From Actinomadura rupiterrae (GTDB lineage Bacteria; Actinomycetota; Actinomycetes; Streptosporangiales; Streptosporangiaceae), in contig NZ_JAMZEA010000002.1 in NCBI RefSeq assembly GCF_024172125.1, forward strand, positions 1 to 64,000: a stretch of DNA of 64,000 bases. Direction: 5' to 3'. Made by a program: the position numbers and the translations under genes. Below, one piece after another: positions 59,401 to 64,000 of this stretch (the stretch's first letter is position 1; each line of letters begins with the position of its first letter). Below the pieces are notes generated by a model. It saw only the letters and a program-made list of their open reading frames with translations, made no database searches and was not told the DNA's origin.

Positions 59401-59432
59401 CCCCCCGAGTTCCACACGACCTGACCCCCGAG
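59391..59432 (+). repeat. Direct repeat spanning the stop codon of the isomerase-like gene
   Basis: CACGACCTGACCCCCCGAG (59391-59409, including the TGA) is followed at 59415-59432 by CACGACCTGACCCCCGAG, differing by one C. The spacing is 24 bases. The second copy lies wholly in the non-coding spacer. Confidence 0.75.
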
Positions 59433-59624
59433 CCGCCCGCCCTCCCGGACGCGCGGGAGGGCCTTCGCGTTGTCGTGGACGGACGGCCGGAGCCTGACAC
59501 TCGCAAGCCGAACTTTCGCCGGGTCCCGGCTGTCACATCCCCCATAAGCGCGGTGATCAGGGGCCGCGCGCACGGGGATCGCCGTCCCGCCTCCGGGACG
59601 GCCCGACACGTACGGGGACATGCG

Positions 59625-60392
59625 ATGTCGATCAGCAGAACAAAGCCGGTAGGCACGATCAGCAGGGCCATCGCCGTGGCGGGGATCGCGGCCGGGCTCG
59701 CGGCGTCCGCCGCAGGCGCCGCCTACGCCGAGACGGGACCGGGCACGGGAGGTGGGCAGGACGCGCGCGCCGACAAGCAGATGCACGTTTCGGTCACGCC
59801 GCGCGTCGTCGAGGCCGGCGGGACGCTCACCTTCCGCACCTACACGACGGCGAACTACGACAAGCACCAGTTCTGCGTCCAGCATGGGACGGGCAAGCCG
59901 GGCCACCGCGTCTACAAGAACGTGGCGTGCGGCTGGTCGGTCTACCAGGGCCATCGCGTCCCGCCGCTGGCCACCATCAAGGTCCGGACGGAGCGGACGC
60001 TCGGCGCGGAGACGTTCCGGACGGTCGTCTACCACGGCACGCGGGTGTGGGGCGTGTCCGCACCCGTCACGGTGACCGTGAAGCGGCCCGCCGCCGACAC
60101 GGTCACGCTCTGGGGGCCGGACGACCTGGGCTGGAAGGCGAAGCACGGCAGGAAGTTCCCGCTGGTCGCGGGCATCGGTGCGAACCGCCCGAACGAGGTC
60201 TGCCTCCAGCTGTGGAAGCACGGCCGGTTCGCCACCGTGGACTGCGCGAAGGCGCACTCGACGAAGATGGACTACGAGGCGGGCTTCTGGTTCATAACAA
60301 AGCAGCCGAAGATTCTCAAATTCCGCGCGGTCGAGTACCGCGCGGGTTACCCTGTAGGGGTCTCGAAGGTCATCACATTGCGAGTGAGCTGA
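59625..60392 (+). CDS. Secreted protein with two Cys-containing beta domains
   Basis: The 255-residue protein starts with a Sec signal peptide (RAIAVAGIAAGLAASAAGAAYA, cleavage after AYA near residue 35). The mature part has two domains of about 100 residues with similar plan: HVSVTPRVVEAGGTLTFRTY... with Cys in KHQFCVQHG and KNVACGWS, then DTVTLWGPDDLGWKAKHGRKF with Cys in NEVCLQLW and TVDCAKAH. Each likely has one disulphide and an Ig-like beta fold. No family function is known to me. A strong terminator follows. ATG 59625 is used; an overlapping ATG at 59620 is out of frame. Confidence 0.78.
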   Translation: MSISRTKPVGTISRAIAVAGIAAGLAASAAGAAYAETGPGTGGGQDARADKQMHVSVTPRVVEAGGTLTFRTYTTANYDKHQFCVQHGTGKPGHRVYKNVACGWSVYQGHRVPPLATIKVRTERTLGAETFRTVVYHGTRVWGVSAPVTVTVKRPAADTVTLWGPDDLGWKAKHGRKFPLVAGIGANRPNEVCLQLWKHGRFATVDCAKAHSTKMDYEAGFWFITKQPKILKFRAVEYRAGYPVGVSKVITLRVS

Positions 60393-60403
60393 CCTACGCG
60401 CAG

Positions 60404-60438
60404 AACACCGGCCGCCCCTCTTGAGGGCGGCCGGTGTT
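60404..60438 (+). terminator. Rho-independent terminator of the secreted protein gene
   Basis: AACACCGGCCGCCC (60404-60417) pairs perfectly over 14 bases with GGGCGGCCGGTGTT (60425-60438) around loop CTCTTGA, followed by TCGCTTTT. It begins 12 bases after the stop codon. Confidence 0.9.
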
Positions 60439-60554
60439 TCGCTTTTGGGGCGGTTTCCGGCGGTTTCCCCGGCCCGTTTCCGCCGCCGCGGCCAGGGGTA
60501 GACCGCCTTCGATGTGTCGTCCCCCCGGAACGGTGCCGAGCCGGGGAGTGGACT

Positions 60555-61958
60555 GTGCGGGACGTCGAGGGCGACGCCGACGCCGTGAGCGCCGACGCCA
60601 TGAGCGTCGAGGCCAGGGCGCGGGCGCTCACCCCCGACCTGGTCGCCGAGCTGGAGCGGCTCGCCGCCGTCCCGTCGATCGCGTTCCCCGGGTGCCCGCC
60701 GCACGAGGTGGCCCGGGCGCACGACCACGTCGTCCGGATGCTGACGGAGGCCGGTGTCCGGGACGTCGGTGCGATCCGGCTGCCCGATACCCCGCCGGTC
60801 GTCACCGGCACGATTCCCGCGCCCGAAGGCGCGCCGACCGTCCTGCTGTACGCGCACTATGACGTCCAGCCGCCGGGGGACGAGTCGCTCTGGAAGTCGC
60901 CGCCGTTCACGCCGACGCCTTTCGAGGAGGACGGCCGGAAGGCGGTCCGGGCGCGCGGCATCGCCGACGATAAATCCAACATCATGGCTCACATTGGAGC
61001 AATTCGGGCATGGAATGGCCGTCCTCCGGTGGGCGTCCGGATCGTGTTCGAGGGCGCGGAGGAGTGGGGCAGCCCGCTCGACGACTATCCGGTCGCGCAT
61101 CCCGGGGAATTCCAGGCCGATGCGATGGCCATCGCGGACATGGGCAACGTCCGCGCCGGGCAGCCGACGCTGACGGTCGCGCTCCGCGGCGTCACCGACG
61201 TCGTCATCGAGGTGCGGACGCTCGAAGGCGCCAAGCACAGCGGCAACTTCGGCGGCCCCGCGCCGGACGCGATGCTCGCGATCGTCCGCGCGCTGGCGAG
61301 CCTGCACGACGAGAACGGCGACGTCGCGGTCGAGGGCCTGCGGCGCGAACCGTGGACGGGCGCGTCCTACACCGACGAGGAGTTCCGCGAGGCCGCGGGC
61401 GTCGAGCCGGGGATCCCGCTGCTCGGCACCGGCACGCTCGGCGAGCGGCTCTGGTCCGGGCCCGCGATCACCGTCACCGGCATCGACGCGATCCCGGTGG
61501 ACAAGGCGGCCGGAGCCTGCGTCCCGTACGCCCGCGCAAAGATTAATCTGCGCGTCCATCCCGAGCAGCCCGCGAAGGAGGCCGAGGCCGCGCTCGTCCG
61601 CCACCTGAAGGCGCAGCGCCCGTTCGGCATCCCGCTCACCGTGTCGGTCGCCGGCGAGGCGGGCGACGGGTACCGCGCCGGGACGGGCGGCCCGGCGATG
61701 GAGGCGATCGCCGCTGCGATGCACGCCGCCTACGGGACCGACCCCGTCCAGATGGCCGCGGGCGGCGCGATCCCGTTGGTCAGCGCGCTGCACAAGGCCG
61801 TCCCGGACGCCGAGATGCTCCTGTTCGGCGCGCAGGACGGCAAGTGCAACCTGCACGCGCCGAACGAACGCGTCCTGGTGTCCGAGCTGGAGAACACGGT
61901 CGTGGCGGAGGCGCTCTTCTTCGCCGAGTTCGCCGCCCGCTGGGGAGACCGCCGATGA
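60555..61958 (+). CDS. M20-family dipeptidase/metallopeptidase
   Basis: The 467-residue protein is an M20 peptidase with both zinc sites: His and Asp in LYAHYDVQPPGDESLWKSPP, Asp in RGIADDKSN, Glu-Glu in VFEGAEEWGS, Asp in IADMGN and His in LHAPNER. A dimerisation (lid) domain spans about 195-325. M20 dipeptidases cleave small peptides or acyl-amino acids. The stop overlaps the start of a YfcC-type carrier (ATGA), so the pair may import or export and hydrolyse the same small substrate. GTG 60555 follows GGGGAGTGG; an ATG at 60600 is possible. Confidence 0.92.
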   Translation: MRDVEGDADAVSADAMSVEARARALTPDLVAELERLAAVPSIAFPGCPPHEVARAHDHVVRMLTEAGVRDVGAIRLPDTPPVVTGTIPAPEGAPTVLLYAHYDVQPPGDESLWKSPPFTPTPFEEDGRKAVRARGIADDKSNIMAHIGAIRAWNGRPPVGVRIVFEGAEEWGSPLDDYPVAHPGEFQADAMAIADMGNVRAGQPTLTVALRGVTDVVIEVRTLEGAKHSGNFGGPAPDAMLAIVRALASLHDENGDVAVEGLRREPWTGASYTDEEFREAAGVEPGIPLLGTGTLGERLWSGPAITVTGIDAIPVDKAAGACVPYARAKINLRVHPEQPAKEAEAALVRHLKAQRPFGIPLTVSVAGEAGDGYRAGTGGPAMEAIAAAMHAAYGTDPVQMAAGGAIPLVSALHKAVPDAEMLLFGAQDGKCNLHAPNERVLVSELENTVVAEALFFAEFAARWGDRR

Positions 61959-63562
61959 CGACCGACAACGACACCGACGCTGCGTCCGACGCGGCGTCCG
62001 ACGCTGCGCCGCCGCGGTCGGCCGGTAGCGCGCCGCCGGGCCCGGGCGGTGGCGGCCCGCCGACCGCGGACGACACCGGAGAGTCCGGGAAGAAGTTCCG
62101 CTTTCCGACCGCTTACACCGTGCTCGCGCTGGTCGCGGTCGTCGTGTGGGCGGTGGCGTTCGTCGTCCCGACCGGCGAGTACCAGGTGGGCGCGGACGGC
62201 AAGCCGAAGGGCGGGTCGTACCACCACATCCACCACGCGTACTCGTTCGGGGACCGGCTGCGCGACCTGCTGCTGTCCCCGATCAACGGCCTCTACGGCA
62301 TCAAGGACGCCAAGACCGGCATGGTCGCCCCGGACGCCGTGGGCGATCTGTACGGTTCGGCGGCGGTGTTCCTGTTCGTCCTGGCGATCGGCGCGTTCAT
62401 CACCATGACGATGGCGACCGGCGCGCTGGACAGCGGCATCGCCCGGCTCGCGCACCGGCTGCGCACCCGCGGGGTCGCGCTGGTCGTCGGGATCATGATC
62501 GTGTTCTCGGTCGGCGGCACCGTGGAGGGCATGGCCGAGGAGACGCTGGGCTTCTACGGCCTGATCATCCCGCTCGCGCTGGCGCTCGGCTACGACCGGA
62601 TGGTCGGCGCGTCCATGATCATCCTGGGCGCGGGGGTCGGCACGCTGTGCTCGACGATCAACCCGTTCGCGACCGGCGTCGCGTCCGGTGCGGCGGGCAT
62701 CTCGATCGGGGACGGCCTGCCGCTGCGCCTGCTGATGTACATCGTCCTGACCGCCGTCGTGATCGCCTACGTCGTCCGGTACGCGGCGCGCGTGAAGCGG
62801 AACCCGGCGCGTTCGCTCGTCGGGTTCAGCGCGGCCGACCGCGAGACCGCCGAGACGTCTACGGCCGAACCGCCCGAGCTGAGCCGGCGGCACAAGCTCA
62901 TCCTGGTGCTGGTCGCGCTGACCTTCATCTTCATGATCTACGCGATCCTGCCGTGGGCCGCGATCATCAAGGGCCCGGACGCCAAGCCGTTCCCCTGGGA
63001 GCTCGGCTGGTACTTCCCCGAGCTGACCGCGCTGTTCATCGTCGCGACGCTGGTCGTCGGGGCGGTCGGCGGGCTCGGCGAGGCGGGCACCGTGGAACGC
63101 CTGGTCAGCGGCGCGGGCGACTTCCTCGGCGCGGCCCTGATCATCGTGCTGGCGCGCGGCGTCTCGGTGATCATGAACAACGCGAAGATCACCGACACCG
63201 TGCTGCACTCGCTGGAGAACCTGGTCACGGGCAGCTCGTCCGGGTTCTTCGCGTGGCTGATGTTCGTGGTGAACCTGCCGCTGGCGTTCCTGATCCCGTC
63301 CACCTCGGGGCACGCCACGCTCGCGATCCCGATCCTTGCGCCGCTCGCCGACTTCGCCCACGTCCCGCGCGCCCTGGTCGTCACGGCGTGGCAGTCGGCG
63401 TCGGGCCTGATCAACCTGTTCACCCCGACGACCGCGGTCGTGATGGGCGGCCTCGCGCTGGCGAAGGTCGGCTACGACCGGTACCTCCGGTTCGTCGCGC
63501 CGCTGCTCGGCATCCTGTTCGTCCTGGTCAGCGGCATCCTCGCCGTGGCGGCCCTGCTGTGA
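61955..63562 (+). CDS. YfcC-family (C4-dicarboxylate carrier superfamily) transporter
   Basis: The 535-residue protein has a low-complexity cytosolic N-terminus (about 50 residues with DAASDAASDAA), then about 11-12 membrane helices. GTVEGMAEETLGFYGLIIPL, GVGTLCSTINPFATGVASGAAGI and FLIPSTSGHATLAIPIL are characteristic of the YfcC/DcuC-related carriers. These exchange small carboxylates or peptides and often neighbour M20 peptidases. It is coupled to the M20 gene by ATGA and followed by zwf after 13 bases. Confidence 0.9.
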   Translation: MTTDNDTDAASDAASDAAPPRSAGSAPPGPGGGGPPTADDTGESGKKFRFPTAYTVLALVAVVVWAVAFVVPTGEYQVGADGKPKGGSYHHIHHAYSFGDRLRDLLLSPINGLYGIKDAKTGMVAPDAVGDLYGSAAVFLFVLAIGAFITMTMATGALDSGIARLAHRLRTRGVALVVGIMIVFSVGGTVEGMAEETLGFYGLIIPLALALGYDRMVGASMIILGAGVGTLCSTINPFATGVASGAAGISIGDGLPLRLLMYIVLTAVVIAYVVRYAARVKRNPARSLVGFSAADRETAETSTAEPPELSRRHKLILVLVALTFIFMIYAILPWAAIIKGPDAKPFPWELGWYFPELTALFIVATLVVGAVGGLGEAGTVERLVSGAGDFLGAALIIVLARGVSVIMNNAKITDTVLHSLENLVTGSSSGFFAWLMFVVNLPLAFLIPSTSGHATLAIPILAPLADFAHVPRALVVTAWQSASGLINLFTPTTAVVMGGLALAKVGYDRYLRFVAPLLGILFVLVSGILAVAALL

Positions 63563-63575
63563 AGAAGGAGTCCTC

Positions 63576-64000
63576 ATGAGCCGCGGACCGGTCGCGTCGG
63601 CGCTGGTGGTCTTCGGGATCACCGGCGACCTCGCGCGCAAGTCCCTGCTGCCCGCGCTGTACCGGCTCGCCGGGCGCGGCCGCCTGAACATGCCGGTGAT
63701 CGGCGTGACGCGCCGCTCCTGGACCGACGACGACCTGCGCGACCACGCCCGCGACGCGATCGGGGACGACCTGGACGAGTCCGTCTTCTCCGACTTCGCG
63801 TCCCGGCTGCACATCGTCGACGGCGACCTCACCGACCAGGCCACCTACCGCCGCATCTGCGACGCCGTGGCGGACGTCCCGTTCGTCACCTACTACATGG
63901 CGACGCCGCCGACCCAGTTCACCACCATCGCCGAGCAACTCGGCAAGGCGGGTCTCAACCGCGACTCCCGCCTCGTCGTCGAGAAGCCGTACGGCCACGA
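63576..64000 (+). CDS. zwf: Glucose-6-phosphate 1-dehydrogenase (3' end outside window)
   Basis: The first 141 codons are visible. They show the NADP-binding Rossmann start VVFGITGDLARKSLLPALY, TYYMATPPTQF and the glucose-6-phosphate site VVEKPYGHD (starting at the window edge), which are the invariant motifs of G6PD. The enzyme makes NADPH and 6-phosphogluconolactone in the pentose phosphate pathway. ATG 63576 has AAGGAG seven bases upstream, 13 bases after the carrier stop, so it may be co-transcribed with it. Confidence 0.93.
   Translation, partial: MSRGPVASALVVFGITGDLARKSLLPALYRLAGRGRLNMPVIGVTRRSWTDDDLRDHARDAIGDDLDESVFSDFASRLHIVDGDLTDQATYRRICDAVADVPFVTYYMATPPTQFTTIAEQLGKAGLNRDSRLVVEKPYGH

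Overview
The window is about 64 kb of very GC-rich chromosome. Codon third positions are strongly G/C, GTG starts are common, and there are many 4-base ATGA/GTGA gene overlaps. A HrdB-type principal sigma factor, a DUF7455 zinc-ribbon protein, an actinobacterial-style parE, many DesK/LuxR two-component pairs and Ser/Thr kinases all point to an actinomycete. Within the actinomycetes the gene content best resembles Streptosporangiales/Thermomonosporaceae (Actinomadura-like); that placement is an inference from protein style, not a phylogeny.

Layout. 1-7.3 kb: tail of a DUF4267 membrane protein, a pirin, a Gal80-like Gfo/Idh protein, a lipoate ligase with reversed domain order, a nitroreductase, an iron-sulfur-free HhH glycosylase, RNase HII and a Ser/Thr kinase with a damaged C-lobe. 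7.3-10.9 kb: a minus-strand ABC exporter plus DesK/DesR-type two-component operon. 11-15 kb: a membrane-anchored protein with two CbbX-type AAA domains, a winged-helix protein and a 47-residue membrane peptide. 15-18.1 kb: a complete 5-oxoprolinase operon (pxpC, pxpB, pxpA and a YcsI/DUF1445 protein) preceded by two copies of a palindrome. 18.2-26.4 kb: a cluster of two giant TY-Chap/SseB proteins with low-complexity linkers, a small partner protein and a DUF1841-type protein. 26.4-28.8 kb: gene-poor DNA made largely of degenerate GC-rich tandem repeats, with one small helical protein in it.

28.8-37.1 kb: a YedY/MsrP-like molybdoenzyme with its b-type haem partner, another HhH protein, a second Ser/Thr kinase, a PAS-GAF-PP2C phosphatase and the principal sigma factor hrdB. 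37.1-45 kb: two strong hairpins after hrdB, YaaA, the DUF7455 protein, an ABC-2 exporter pair, parE, and immediately after parE a free-standing intein-like protein with Hint, HTH and two LAGLIDADG motifs. 45-54.8 kb: regulated accessory modules, namely MarR/MFS with three identical operators, an avidin homologue, a GlxA-type regulator, a DUF1453/two-component operon, SDR/PadR, and a YtrA-type GntR/ABC operon. 54.8-64 kb: an Rpn/PD-(D/E)XK-like nuclease with a decayed copy of its C-terminus, a heterodimeric acyl-CoA dehydrogenase pair near a ketosteroid-isomerase-like protein, a secreted two-domain protein, an M20 peptidase with a YfcC-type carrier, and the start of zwf.

The core genes (hrdB, parE, rnhB, zwf, DUF7455) mark this as chromosomal backbone with small accessory modules between them. 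No tRNA, rRNA, IS element or CRISPR array was found. The most unusual items are the orphan intein-like nuclease behind parE, the TY-Chap/SseB cluster with the repeat-rich DNA beside it, and a recurring pattern in which short direct repeats cover stop codons at four gene ends.
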